Positions 25,137-33,751 of a DNA stretch of 64,000 nucleotides are shown here, piece by piece. Source of the DNA: Ensifer canadensis (GTDB lineage: Bacteria > Pseudomonadota > Alphaproteobacteria > Rhizobiales > Rhizobiaceae). Both the position numbers and the translations under genes were made by a program. Location of the stretch: NCBI RefSeq assembly GCF_017488845.2, contig NZ_CP083370.1, forward strand, positions 3,152,501 through 3,216,500, in the 5' to 3' direction. A model generated the notes under the pieces. It had not been told where the DNA came from. It saw only the letters and a list, made by a program, of their open reading frames with translations, and did not search any database. Position 1 is the stretch's first letter. Each line of letters starts with the position of its first letter.

Positions 25137-26030
25137 ATGGACACGCTCACCCGCATCCGCGCCTTCATCGATGTCGTGGACGCCGAAGGGTTTTCGGCCG
25201 CCGCCCGCCGCGTCGGCAGGTCGAAGGCGCTCTTGTCGAAATATGTGCGCGAGCTTGAGGACGAACTCGGCGCGCTTCTGCTTAACCGCACGACACGTCA
25301 ATTCTCGATGACGGAAGCCGGCCACACCTATTATCGCACCGCGTCGGAAATCCTGAAGGAAATCGACAATCTCGCCGATCTCGTGCGCGCCAACAATTCC
25401 GACCTCAAGGGCCGGCTGCGCATCACCGCGCCCCGCACTTTCGTCGACGCCGAGATCGGCCAGTCGCTGGTCGATTTCGGCAAGCAGCATCCGGAACTGT
25501 CGCTGGAGATCGTTTCGGACGACCGCTTCGTCGACCTCGTCGAAGAGGGCTTCGATGTCGCCATCCGTATCACCCGACTTGAGGATTCGACGCTGATCGC
25601 GCGCAAGCTCGACGACTTCCAGGTCCTGATCTGTGCCGCTCCGGACTTCGTGGAGAAGGTCGGGCCGATCGCACATCCGACCGACCTTTCGAAGATCCCC
25701 TGCATTCTCGACACCAATGGAAAGTCCTATTCCAACTGGCGCTTCATCGAGCCTGACGGTTCCTCCTTCACCGTTCCCGTCAGTGGCCCGATCGAGGTCA
25801 ACAGTCCGCTTGCCTCGGTGCGCGCTGCCGTCTCCGGCATCGGTGTGGCGCTGGTTCCCGATTTCATCGCACGGCCCAAGGTTGCCACCGGCGAACTCGT
25901 CACGCTCTTTGACGATTTCCTGCCCAGGGACCGCGGCATCTATGCGATCTATCCGCACCGCCGCTACCTGCCGGCCAAAGTGCGCACCCTCGTCGACTAC
26001 CTGCACGCCTGGTTCCGCAAGCCGCATTGA
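25137..26030 (+). CDS. LysR family transcriptional regulator
   Basis: 297 residues. The winged helix is at residues 1-60 (MDTLTRIRAFIDVVDAEGFS, LSKYVRELEDELGALLLNRT) and the LysR effector domain runs from about residue 90 (LKGRLRITAPRTFVDAEIGQ, VRAAVSGIGVALVPDFIARP). The effector is unknown. It is divergent from the decarboxylase transcription unit, with a roughly 270-base gap to that promoter, and faces the DUF1007/NicO pair downstream. No T-N11-A palindrome was confidently placed. Confidence 0.93.
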   Translation: MDTLTRIRAFIDVVDAEGFSAAARRVGRSKALLSKYVRELEDELGALLLNRTTRQFSMTEAGHTYYRTASEILKEIDNLADLVRANNSDLKGRLRITAPRTFVDAEIGQSLVDFGKQHPELSLEIVSDDRFVDLVEEGFDVAIRITRLEDSTLIARKLDDFQVLICAAPDFVEKVGPIAHPTDLSKIPCILDTNGKSYSNWRFIEPDGSSFTVPVSGPIEVNSPLASVRAAVSGIGVALVPDFIARPKVATGELVTLFDDFLPRDRGIYAIYPHRRYLPAKVRTLVDYLHAWFRKPH

Positions 26031-26122
26031 CGCGGCAAGGTCCCAAATCCGTCCCATTTCCAGTACATTGCGGGAACGATTCGAAGGCACTGCTGCGCCC
26101 TGACTGAAAGGATTGCCGTTTC

Positions 26123-26767
26123 ATGAGAATTAAGCGCCTCGTCGTGGCCGGCCTTGCCATCCTGCTTGCGCCGACTTTGGCCTTTGCCCATCCGCACATC
26201 TTCGCCGAGGCCCGCCTGGAAGTGGCCTCCGACGACAAGGGTGAGGTGAGCGAGCTGAGAAATGTCTGGCGTTTCGACGAGCTATTTTCCGCAAGTGTCG
26301 TTCTCGACTTCGACAAGAACTCGAACGCCACGCTCGACCCGGACGAACTGGCGGAAGTCGGCCAGACCGTGCTGGAGTCACTGTCGGAGTACAACTACTA
26401 CACGACGGCCCTGGAAAACGGCAAATCCATCAAGGTCAGCAAACCTGAGCACATCACCGTCGACTACAAGGACGGCCAGTTGCTGATGATCTTCGCGGTC
26501 AAGCCGGCCGAGCCGATGCCGCTCAAGGGCAAGCTCTCCTTCGGCGTCTACGACCCGACCATGTACACGGCCATGGATTTCCCGACCGATGACGACCTGA
26601 CCGTGGTCGGCGACAAGATCGCCGCCTGCGAACACAAGGTCGTCCGCCCTGATCCTGACGAAGTCCTTGCCGAGAACAAGGACACGCTGACCGATGCTTT
26701 CTGGAGCGACCCGACCGGCACCGACATGTCGAAGCTCTTTGCAACCAGGATAGAGATCACATGCTGA
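26123..26767 (+). CDS. DUF1007 family exported protein
   Basis: 214-residue periplasmic protein with a Sec signal peptide (LVVAGLAILLAPTLAFA, cleavage likely before HPHIFAEARL). The PHIF histidine motif after the signal and the FDELFSASVVLDFD/EYNYYTTALENGK segments are typical of DUF1007 proteins, usually encoded beside NicO/RcnA-type exporters or ABC transporters. It probably binds or presents nickel or cobalt to the adjoining exporter, but the role is not established. Its last seven bases overlap the start of the transporter gene. Confidence 0.9.
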   Translation: MRIKRLVVAGLAILLAPTLAFAHPHIFAEARLEVASDDKGEVSELRNVWRFDELFSASVVLDFDKNSNATLDPDELAEVGQTVLESLSEYNYYTTALENGKSIKVSKPEHITVDYKDGQLLMIFAVKPAEPMPLKGKLSFGVYDPTMYTAMDFPTDDDLTVVGDKIAACEHKVVRPDPDEVLAENKDTLTDAFWSDPTGTDMSKLFATRIEITC

Positions 26768-27810
26768 ACACCCGCAGGATCGGCCGCCTGATTGCCGCGA
26801 CGCTCGTGTTGACCGCTCTGTCGGCCGGCCTTGCCGCGGCGCAATCGCCGCTCGGCATCGGCACTGCCGAACCGTCGTTTCAGACCACCGGCTTTCTCGG
26901 CGGCTTCTTTGCCTGGGTGAATGCAGAGCAGCAGGGCTTCTACCGCACGCTGACAGGCTCGCTGAAGGGCATGCGCGAAAACCCCTGGCAGCTCTGGTCG
27001 CTGATTGGCCTTTCCTTTGCCTATGGCGTCTTCCATGCCGCCGGCCCCGGCCATGGCAAGGCGGTCATCTCCTCCTACATGATCGCCAACGAGACTGAGC
27101 TGAAGCGCGGCGTGCTGCTCTCCTTCATGTCGTCGATCCTGCAGGGGGTCGTCGCCATCCTGCTTGTCGGCGCGGTTTATCTTCTTTTGCGCGGATCCTC
27201 GATCAGCATGACTGACGCGACGCGCTCTCTGGAAATTGCCAGCTACGCCCTGATCGCAGCCTTCGGCGGCTGGCTCTTGTTTCGCAAACTGCGCTCGATG
27301 ATGCGTCCGACGGCTCTCATGGCAACGGCCGGCGGCGGGCATGTTCACGTCGAGCACGAACACGATCATCACGACCATGCCCACCATCGCCATGACCACA
27401 CGCATCATCACCACGACCATGGCGCCGGCGAAGTCTGCTCCACCTGCGGCCATGCGCATGCGCCGGATCCGTCGATGCTCAAGGGCGATCGCTTCGCCAT
27501 CAGCGAGGCCTGGTCGGCGATCGTCGCCGTCGGTCTGCGTCCGTGCTCGGGCGCACTGATCGTGCTGTCCTTCGCCTTACTCAACGGCCTTTATCTCGGC
27601 GGCATCCTGTCGGTCTTCGCCATGTCGATCGGCACCGCCATCACGGTATCGATCCTGGCGACGCTGGCCGTCACGGCAAAGGGTTTCGCCGTGCGCTACG
27701 CGTCAAGCGCCGCATCGGCCGCCCGCGTCTCGAACGGCATCGAGATCGCAGGCGCCCTGCTCGTGATTATCTTGGGACTGGTCTTGCTGGGCGCCGCGCT
27801 GCAAGGATAA
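26761..27810 (+). CDS. NicO/RcnA family nickel-cobalt exporter
   Basis: 349-residue inner-membrane protein with about six helices after an N-terminal signal-like segment. Family motifs are SFAYGVFHAAGPGHGKAVIS near residue 88 and VAVGLRPCSGALIVLSFALL near residue 260. Between them a histidine-rich cytoplasmic loop (about residues 194-230, ending EVCSTCGHAH) looks built to capture metal. The family exports Ni2+ and Co2+. The ATG at 26761 overlaps the DUF1007 stop by seven bases, so the two are cotranslated. Confidence 0.93.
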   Translation: MLNTRRIGRLIAATLVLTALSAGLAAAQSPLGIGTAEPSFQTTGFLGGFFAWVNAEQQGFYRTLTGSLKGMRENPWQLWSLIGLSFAYGVFHAAGPGHGKAVISSYMIANETELKRGVLLSFMSSILQGVVAILLVGAVYLLLRGSSISMTDATRSLEIASYALIAAFGGWLLFRKLRSMMRPTALMATAGGGHVHVEHEHDHHDHAHHRHDHTHHHHDHGAGEVCSTCGHAHAPDPSMLKGDRFAISEAWSAIVAVGLRPCSGALIVLSFALLNGLYLGGILSVFAMSIGTAITVSILATLAVTAKGFAVRYASSAASAARVSNGIEIAGALLVIILGLVLLGAALQG

Positions 27811-27922
27811 GGCAGCTATGTGTTCGCCAGGACGTGCGCCGCTTCCGCAAGCCCGCCCCTTTCCCCCACCCCGGGGGAGGTCAACGTACGTCGTGCGTGG
27901 AGCCGCCACACGGACACGGTAG

Positions 27923-28234
27923 ATGAATTTCGACACGCTTGAGTTCGAGGAAATCGCCGCCAACCTCGCACGGGCCGGCTGGGCAATCAAATACATCTGG
28001 TCCGGTGAAGCCACCGCTTTCAGGCTCTGGCTTTCCGAAACGCACGGGATTGCGGCGACCGACGTTGGAGGCGGCTACTCGTTCTGGGTTGTCGATCACT
28101 ATTGGGCGCCGCCATCCGGCGCGCGGAATGTCTCTGACGCGTGGTACTCATTCGGCTACCGTCTTGAAGACGACCCAGAGCTAACGCCCGATCAAATCGG
28201 CTTCACGCGTGTGCGAAAGAAAAAACGCTATTGA
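27923..28234 (+). CDS. Hypothetical protein, 103 residues
   Basis: Unrecognised small cytoplasmic protein. It starts MNFDTLEFEEIAANLARAGW and contains GGGYSFWVVDHYWAPPSGAR. It is rich in aromatic residues (several tryptophans and tyrosines) and ends in a basic RVRKKKRY tail. Composition and codon pattern look coding, but the ribosome site is weak. It lies 112 bases downstream of the nickel exporter on the same strand, and its relation to it is unknown. Confidence 0.55.
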   Translation: MNFDTLEFEEIAANLARAGWAIKYIWSGEATAFRLWLSETHGIAATDVGGGYSFWVVDHYWAPPSGARNVSDAWYSFGYRLEDDPELTPDQIGFTRVRKKKRY

Positions 28235-28302
28235 GGAACCAGGCACGCTGTGGACGGGTCTTCCGAGGCAACTCCCTGCACGTCGGCCCCTAGACCTTAC
28301 CA

Positions 28303-28545
28303 TCACAGCCCGCGCTTGCGCTGATGCCGCGCGCGCAGCCAGAAGATCAGGAAGAAGCCGAGAACGAAGACGACGCCAAAGGCGCCGGCGAGCCACACCG
28401 AGATATCGCCAAGCCTCAGCATGATCGACGGTAGCACGAAGAAGCCGACGCCGACGACGGCCAGAATGACGGCCGCGGCGATCGCCGGCGACTTTTCCTT
28501 AGGGGCTTGGTTTTCTCTCGTCTTCTCGGGCGCGTTCACGCTCAC
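28303..28545 (-). CDS. Small two-helix membrane protein, unknown function
   Basis: 80 residues with a charged, proline-containing N-terminus (NAPEKTRENQAPKEKSPA), two hydrophobic helices (AAAVILAVVGVGFFVLPSIM and ISVWLAGAFGVVFVLGFFLI) and an arginine-rich C-terminus (RARHQRKRGL). The GTG start at 28545 overlaps the stop of the upstream acetyltransferase gene by four bases (GTGA), so it is translationally coupled to it. No family was recognised. Confidence 0.75.
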   Translation of the reverse strand: MSVNAPEKTRENQAPKEKSPAIAAAVILAVVGVGFFVLPSIMLRLGDISVWLAGAFGVVFVLGFFLIFWLRARHQRKRGL

Positions 28546-29231
28546 TCCTTTGGCGCGAGGTCCGCGCGAATATCTTCCAGCCGCCGCTTCTGACGACCAT
28601 CGGCATCGAAATTATCAGGCGACAGCCAGTTTTCGAATGCGGCATTGAGCAGCGGCCATTCGCTGTCGATCATCGAGAACCAGGCCGTGTCGCGGTTGCC
28701 GCCCTTGGATATCATATGCTGGCGGAAAATGCCTTCAAAACTGAAGCCGAGGCGGAGTGCCGTCGTCCGGCTTGGCTCATTCTCGCTGTTGCACTTCCAC
28801 TCGTAGCGGCGATAGCCGAGATCCTCGAAGACATGCTTGGCCATGAGGTAATGCACCTCGGTCGACAGCGGCGAACGGGCCATCGCCGCACCATGCGCAA
28901 CGGACCCGACCTCGACGACGCCATTGGCAGGATCGGCGCGCATGTAGTTCGCCATACCGACGACCTTGCCGCTCGCCTTGTCGCGGAACACTTCCGTGAC
29001 CCAGCCGCCCTTTTCCTGGGCAGTGGTCAGCCAGGTGTCGAAATCGTCGATGCCGCGGAAATCGGCCTGCGCGAAATACTTGAGCAGCGGATTGATGCCC
29101 ATACCGCCGAGCCCATCCCAGAGGTCCTGCCTGTGCATCGCACGGTCATAGGGTTCAAGCCGGACATAGCGACCCTCGATCGCCACCGGCTTCGGTGCCG
29201 GGCATCCCTTCCAGTTGCTCAGATCACGCAT
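28542..29231 (-). CDS. GNAT acetyltransferase, RimJ/RimL type
   Basis: 229 residues. The N-terminal GRYVRLEPYDRAMHRQDLWD and the later GSVAHGAAMARSPLSTEVHY, then YRRYEWKCNSENEPSRTTAL and LGFSFEGIFRQHMISKGGNR, are characteristic of the RimJ/RimL-like acetyltransferase group. These acetylate ribosomal proteins or small molecules. The ATG at 29231 has GGAGAGG about 8 bases upstream; the open frame extends eight codons further without support. The next gene, a small membrane protein, overlaps its stop. Confidence 0.9.
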   Translation of the reverse strand: MRDLSNWKGCPAPKPVAIEGRYVRLEPYDRAMHRQDLWDGLGGMGINPLLKYFAQADFRGIDDFDTWLTTAQEKGGWVTEVFRDKASGKVVGMANYMRADPANGVVEVGSVAHGAAMARSPLSTEVHYLMAKHVFEDLGYRRYEWKCNSENEPSRTTALRLGFSFEGIFRQHMISKGGNRDTAWFSMIDSEWPLLNAAFENWLSPDNFDADGRQKRRLEDIRADLAPKE

Positions 29232-29245
29232 CGGCCACCTCTCCG

Positions 29246-29306
29246 GCTGCAGCAATTCAAAGTGCTATAGCGACCTTTGCGCGTCTGGTAAGACGCGCGG
29301 CGCTAT
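29246..29306. repeat. Rhizobial intergenic element, copy A (AGCGCCGCGCGTCTT type)
   Basis: Minus-strand AGCGCCGCGCGTCTTACCAG, then ACGCGCAAAGGTCGCTATAG and CACTTTGAATTGCTGCAG, closely match the element at 55112-55216. The GCGCGTCTT/AAGACGCGC core is an inverted repeat. It lies in the promoter-proximal region of the acetyltransferase gene. Confidence 0.65.
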
Positions 29307-29376
29307 CGACTTCGGCATAGGGCAGAGAAGCGGCCGACACAAATTCAAACTGGTGATCAATCCATGAGCGAAATGA

Positions 29377-30084
29377 TCAGGCCGGGACCTTGGCCGACGA
29401 CACGGTCGCTTCGATATGATCGACCAGCGCATCGGGAAGGCCGAGGCGACCGGCGAGCAGATCGAGATAGCCCCGCTCGGCGCGGCTTTCCGGCTCGATC
29501 GTCAGGCGCGACGCGGTATAAACCTCGACGCGCTCTTCCTCGGTCTTCGCAGCGTTGACGATGGCGTCGATATCGACCGGATTGGCCAGCTCGCCCTCGA
29601 GGAACGCCGACGCATCGGCCGACAGACCGGACACCGAAAGCTTATCCATGATGTGGCGGCGCTCGACCTCGTCGATATGGCCGTCGGCGCGCGAGGCGGC
29701 GATCATGGCGCGCACGAGAATAAGCGCGAAGTCGTGGCTGATCTTTTCCGGCTCGGCGGCAAATCCGGAATCGGTCGGCGGCGGCAAGAGTTCAGGCTGC
29801 TTCTGGGCGGTGGGATCGGTGACCGGCGCGTTGCCGGACTGATAGTTCTTGTAGGCCTGATAGCCGAGGCCGGCGATGGCTGCGAGCCCTCCGAGCACGG
29901 CCGCATTGCCGGTCAGCTGCCGGCCCGACTTGGTGCCGAGCAGAACGGCGGCGATGGCACCGGTTGCCAGCGGATTGTCCTTGGCGAGTTGCGTAACCTG
30001 GCCGGCGCGGTCGCGCACCGAGCCACCCGCTCCCGGCACCTGCGATCCGAGAAACTGGTCCAGCAATTTCTTCGCGTCGAACAT
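29377..30084 (-). CDS. TerB-like DUF533 family protein
   Basis: 235 residues. A short N-terminal helix (MFDAKKLLDQFLGSQVPG) precedes a glycine/alanine-rich hydrophobic region (residues about 38-70), a proline-rich linker (PELLPPPTDSG) and a C-terminal helical domain of about 130 residues. That domain has ALILVRAMIAASRADGHIDE and VERRHIMDKL, the TerB/DUF533 metal-binding-like helix pair. The function of these inner-membrane-associated proteins is poorly known. The ATG at 30084 has AAGGAG upstream. It is monocistronic. Confidence 0.87.
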   Translation of the reverse strand: MFDAKKLLDQFLGSQVPGAGGSVRDRAGQVTQLAKDNPLATGAIAAVLLGTKSGRQLTGNAAVLGGLAAIAGLGYQAYKNYQSGNAPVTDPTAQKQPELLPPPTDSGFAAEPEKISHDFALILVRAMIAASRADGHIDEVERRHIMDKLSVSGLSADASAFLEGELANPVDIDAIVNAAKTEEERVEVYTASRLTIEPESRAERGYLDLLAGRLGLPDALVDHIEATVSSAKVPA

Positions 30085-30233
30085 GGGGTTTCGCTCCTTG
30101 TCGGTTCCAGGCGGATTAAAAACCATGCGGAACAGGGCGCCGCCTGCACCCGCTCCATCAAACCGATTGAGACATAGGAACGTTGCACTGGAAATACAAA
30201 CTCGCGTTGCGCACGAAAATGGCCGGGCACACG

Positions 30234-30259
30234 AAAAAGGCCGGACTGACGCCCGGCCT
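30234..30259 (-). terminator. Rho-independent terminator of the KDPG aldolase gene
   Basis: On the minus strand AGGCCGG and CCGGCCT pair around an 8-base loop and are followed by TTTTT. The structure sits about 28 bases past the aldolase stop. Confidence 0.8.
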
Positions 30260-30286
30260 CGAAATTCTCAAGCGATCGGGCGAGCC

Positions 30287-30925
30287 TCAGCCCTTGAGCG
30301 CAAAGGCCTCGGCCGCAAGCTTGGTGATGCCGGCCCAGTCGCCCTTCGTCACCAGATCCTTCGGCGCCACCCACGAGCCGCCGACGCAGATGACGTTCGG
30401 CAGCGACAGGTAGTCGCGGGCGTTCGAAAGCGAGATGCCGCCGGTCGGGCAGAAGAAGGTGCCGGCAAGCGGCGACGACAGCGACTTGAGATAGGCAGCG
30501 CCACCGGCCTGTTCCGCCGGGAAGAACTTCATGACGTCGTAGCCTTCTTCGCGCAGGCCCATGACTTCGCTGGCGGTCGCAGCACCCGGGAGCAACGGGG
30601 CGTCGTGGTCGTTGGCAACGTCGATCAGCTCCTGCGTCGTGCCCGGGCTGACGATGAACTGCGAACCGGCTTCGATCGCCGCCTCGAACTGGGCGGCATT
30701 GAGGATGGTGCCGGCACCGGCAACCGCACCCTCGACCTCGTTGGCAACGGCGCGGATCGCTTCGAGCGCCGCGGGGGTGCGCAAGGTGATCTCGATCGCT
30801 TTCAGTCCACCGGCGACGAGCGCCCGCGCCAGCGGCACGGCGGTCGCCACATCGTCGATCACCAGAACCGGGACGACCGGCTGCAGTTTGAGGATGGAAA
30901 GAAGCTTGTCGGTTTTCGCACTCAT
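30287..30925 (-). CDS. eda: 2-dehydro-3-deoxy-phosphogluconate (KDPG) aldolase
   Basis: 212-residue class I aldolase of the Entner-Doudoroff pathway, cleaving KDPG to pyruvate and glyceraldehyde 3-phosphate. The active-site set is present: AIEITLRTPAALEAI with the catalytic glutamate, AGAGTILNAAQ, FIVSPGTTQELI, and the Schiff-base lysine in DVMKFFPAEQAGG. TGGISLSNARDYL closes the barrel. The length is typical. ATG 30925 follows an AAGGACG site. No edd or zwf gene lies beside it here. A clear terminator follows. Confidence 0.95.
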   Translation of the reverse strand: MSAKTDKLLSILKLQPVVPVLVIDDVATAVPLARALVAGGLKAIEITLRTPAALEAIRAVANEVEGAVAGAGTILNAAQFEAAIEAGSQFIVSPGTTQELIDVANDHDAPLLPGAATASEVMGLREEGYDVMKFFPAEQAGGAAYLKSLSSPLAGTFFCPTGGISLSNARDYLSLPNVICVGGSWVAPKDLVTKGDWAGITKLAAEAFALKG

Positions 30926-31124
30926 GCAGATCGTCCTTTTAAAACGATTGAATATGCGTTCCGCATACTCCGCCTGCTGCCGCTTGTCGAGGCCGAACAC
31001 CAAGCCGGTTCACCATTCATACATAAGCAAAAAAGAAAATAACTTCGACAACAAAGAGATGCTTGAGCCTTGCCCGTAAAACGATAGTTTGATGACATCG
31101 ACCCTCTCGAAATGCGGGATACCC

Positions 31125-31598
31125 ATGGCGAAGGAGATAGAGCGCAAGTTCCTGGTGGCCTCCGACGGTTGGCGGGAGCGTGCCGACAAGGGCACCCAGC
31201 TCCGGCAGGCCTATGTCGTCACTATGGACGACCGGTCCGTGCGCGTGCGGATCCACGGCAACAAATGGGCGCGGCTGACAATCAAGATCGGCAAGTCGGC
31301 GCTGGTCCGCAATGAATACGAATATGATCTGCCGATGGACGACGCCAGCGAAATGCTGACCCAGGCAGTGGGCGTCGTTATCGAGAAACGGCGCTACCGG
31401 GTGCCGCACAAGGGCTTTGTGTGGGAGGTCGACGTCTACGAAGGCGCACTTGAGGGGCTCGTCGTCGCCGAGGTCGAGATGAAGCGGGAGACCGATCTGC
31501 CCGCACTTCCCGACTGGCTGGGACCGGAGATCACCGGGGACCGGCGCTATTCCAACCAGGCGCTCGCCACCAACGGGCCTGTGGAAGAACAAGCATGA
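31125..31598 (+). CDS. CYTH domain protein
   Basis: 157-residue triphosphate-tunnel protein. The signature EIERKFLV is at residues 4-11 and is followed by alternating charged strands (QLRQAYVVTMDDRSVRVRIH, WARLTIKIGKSALVRNEYEY). It ends in YEGALEGLVVAEVEMKRETD. Such proteins hydrolyse inorganic triphosphate or related substrates, or bind polyphosphate. The stop overlaps the next start as ATGA, coupling it to the CHAD gene. Inorganic triphosphatase is the most likely activity. Confidence 0.93.
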   Translation: MAKEIERKFLVASDGWRERADKGTQLRQAYVVTMDDRSVRVRIHGNKWARLTIKIGKSALVRNEYEYDLPMDDASEMLTQAVGVVIEKRRYRVPHKGFVWEVDVYEGALEGLVVAEVEMKRETDLPALPDWLGPEITGDRRYSNQALATNGPVEEQA

Positions 31599-32503
31599 GC
31601 TACGCCTTCCGCCCAGGCGGGGCCTTCACCGACGATTTCAAAAATGTCGGCGCCGAACAATTCGAGCAGGCGATCGAGGTCCTGCGGCTGCGCCCTGATG
31701 GCGTGCACGAGGCAATCCACGACGCCCGCAAGTGTTTCAAGCGCCTGCGTGCACTCTATCGGCTCATCGCCTCCGACGCGCCGCTGTTTCAAAAACAGGA
31801 GAATGCCCGCATTCGCAACATGGCGCGCAATCTCTCGGCTGTCAGGGACGCCGCCGCGCTCGTCGAAAATGCCCGCTATCTGCATGAGGGCGCCCGTAGC
31901 GACGACGAGGAGAAGGCGCTCGACCGCGTCTGCTCGCGACTGGCCGAGCGACGCGACCGGATTGCCGCCGGCCAAACCGATATCGAGGACAGGATCGCAG
32001 CCACCATCGTCAATTGCGAACAGGCCATGGCGGCGCTTGCCCATGTCTCCTTCGACGACCGTCGCCGCAAGACGGCCGACCGGCTGGCGAAGGGCTGGCG
32101 GCGCACGTTGAAGCGCGCTGCCCGCGCCGTTGAGGCCTGCCAGGCAAGCACCGAGGCCGCCGCCTTCCACGAGTTGCGCAAGCGCGCGCAGGATTATCGC
32201 ATGCACCTTGCCTTGATGCGTGAGGCCTGGCCCTCGGCGATGCAGGCAAAACGCCTGGATGCCAAAGCGCTGGTCGAAATTCTCGGCCACCTCAACGACC
32301 TCGACGTCATGACCTCGCTCGTCAACGAGGATCCAGGCCTTGCCGGCGACAGCCAGGATCAGGCTCATCTGATCTCCGCTGTCATCGCTCGCCAGGAAAG
32401 CCTGCGCTTAGAGGCGCTGGATCGCGCAGCCAACGTCTTTCTCGATGCGCCGGATGTCGAGAGCCGGACCATCCGGCTCCTTTGGCTGGAGGCCAGTCGC
32501 TAG
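31595..32503 (+). CDS. CHAD domain protein
   Basis: 302-residue, histidine- and arginine-rich helical CHAD protein, likely binding polyphosphate. It begins MSYAFRPGGAFTDDFKNVGA, and the domain starts at AIHDARKCFKRLRALYRLI near residue 43, with a second such pair at EAAAFHELRKRAQDYRMHL near residue 188. CHAD and CYTH are often fused; here they are separate, four-base-overlapping genes. A role in polyphosphate metabolism or targeting to polyphosphate granules is inferred from the family. Confidence 0.92.
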   Translation: MSYAFRPGGAFTDDFKNVGAEQFEQAIEVLRLRPDGVHEAIHDARKCFKRLRALYRLIASDAPLFQKQENARIRNMARNLSAVRDAAALVENARYLHEGARSDDEEKALDRVCSRLAERRDRIAAGQTDIEDRIAATIVNCEQAMAALAHVSFDDRRRKTADRLAKGWRRTLKRAARAVEACQASTEAAAFHELRKRAQDYRMHLALMREAWPSAMQAKRLDAKALVEILGHLNDLDVMTSLVNEDPGLAGDSQDQAHLISAVIARQESLRLEALDRAANVFLDAPDVESRTIRLLWLEASR

Positions 32504-32581
32504 CCGCCGGCCGCGACAGATGGCCCCTGGAGGGGAGGTCCGGATTGCACTTGCGGCGCGAAAGCTGTATTTGCACGCCCC

Positions 32582-33526
32582 ATGACCGACATTTCAACGA
32601 CCCCGCGCCCCGAGACGCATGGCCAGTTCATGGTCGCAGCGCTCTATCATTTCGTCGCCTTCCCGCGTTTCGCCGAATTCCGCGAACCGCTGCAGACCGT
32701 TTGCGACGAGAATGGCGTCAAGGGAACCCTGCTTCTCGCCCATGAGGGCATCAACGGCACGATCGCCGGCACCGACGCCGGCATCACGGCGGTGCTTTCC
32801 TATCTGCGCTCGCAGCCGGAATTTTCGGGCCTGGAGCACAAGGAAAGCCGTGCTTCCTCGATGCCGTTCCTGCGCATGAAGGTGCGGCTGAAAAAGGAAA
32901 TCGTCACCATGGGCGTCAACAACATCGACCCCAACAAGATCGTCGGCACCTATGTCGATCCCAAGGATTGGAACGCGCTGATCTCCGATCCCGAAACGAT
33001 CGTCATCGACACGCGCAACGACTACGAGACCGCGATCGGCATATTCAAGGGCGCGGTCGATCCGCAGACCAAGACCTTCCGCGAGTTTCCAGACTGGGTG
33101 CGCAACAATGCCGGCCTGCACAACAAGCCGAAGATCGCCATGTATTGCACCGGCGGCATCCGCTGCGAGAAGGCGACCGCCTTCATGAAGGAGCAGGGCT
33201 TCGACGAGGTCTTCCACCTCAAGGGCGGCATCCTGAAGTATCTCGAAGAGGTGCCGCAGGAGGAAAGCCTCTGGGAAGGCGCCTGCTTCGTCTTCGACGA
33301 CCGCGTGTCGGTCACGCACGGGCTTGAAGAGGGCGAGCACACGCTCTGCCACGCCTGCCGCCAGCCGCTGACCCCGGCCGACCTCGCCTCCCCGCACCAC
33401 GAGGAAGGCGTGTCCTGCATCCATTGCCACGAAGTCCGCACCGACGAGGACCGCGAGCGTTACCGCCAGAGGCAACGCCAGATCACGCTTGCCAAAAAGC
33501 GCGGCGAGAAACATCTCGGAAGCTGA
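32582..33526 (+). CDS. trhO: tRNA uridine(34) hydroxylase (rhodanese type)
   Basis: 314 residues, TrhO/YceA family, which hydroxylates uridine 34 of certain tRNAs on the route to cmo5U-type wobble bases. The N-terminal ferredoxin-like domain has [20 protein letters not shown] and [19 protein letters not shown]. The rhodanese domain has [20 protein letters not shown] and the catalytic loop [16 protein letters not shown]-terminal cysteine cluster ([23 protein letters not shown]) probably binds zinc. The length matches alphaproteobacterial members. It is monocistronic. Confidence 0.94.
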   Translation: MTDISTTPRPETHGQFMVAALYHFVAFPRFAEFREPLQTVCDENGVKGTLLLAHEGINGTIAGTDAGITAVLSYLRSQPEFSGLEHKESRASSMPFLRMKVRLKKEIVTMGVNNIDPNKIVGTYVDPKDWNALISDPETIVIDTRNDYETAIGIFKGAVDPQTKTFREFPDWVRNNAGLHNKPKIAMYCTGGIRCEKATAFMKEQGFDEVFHLKGGILKYLEEVPQEESLWEGACFVFDDRVSVTHGLEEGEHTLCHACRQPLTPADLASPHHEEGVSCIHCHEVRTDEDRERYRQRQRQITLAKKRGEKHLGS

Positions 33527-33565
33527 AGCGGCTGTCGAAGAAGTCGCGCCGCATCCGCCTGCCGG

Positions 33566-33732
33566 CACCTTCTCCCCGCAAGCGGGGCGAAGGGAGATGC
33601 CGCGCCATCCGTATCCCAAAGAACCGCCCATTCACATCAAGTCAGTATTTTCCGTAACGGAACCGCCGGCAACCCTGCACCCGGGCCACGTACCCTCTCC
33701 CCGCATGCGGCGAGAGGGTTAGAGCGAGGGGC
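33566..33732. repeat. Palindromic intergenic elements (CTCCCCGC type), second cluster
   Basis: Two units, CACCTTCTCCCCGCAAGCGG continuing GGCGAAGG, and TACCCTCTCCCCGCATGCGG continuing CGAGAGGG, lie between convergent genes. They match the units at 17101-17254 and 42046-42266. They may act as a bidirectional transcription end. Confidence 0.65.
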
Positions 33733-33751
33733 AAATCTTGCTGTCTCGCCT

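Noticed and set aside
30926..31124. Short frames between eda and the CYTH gene
   Set aside because: The 199-base AT-rich gap looks like a divergent promoter region. The short frames have no protein-like features.
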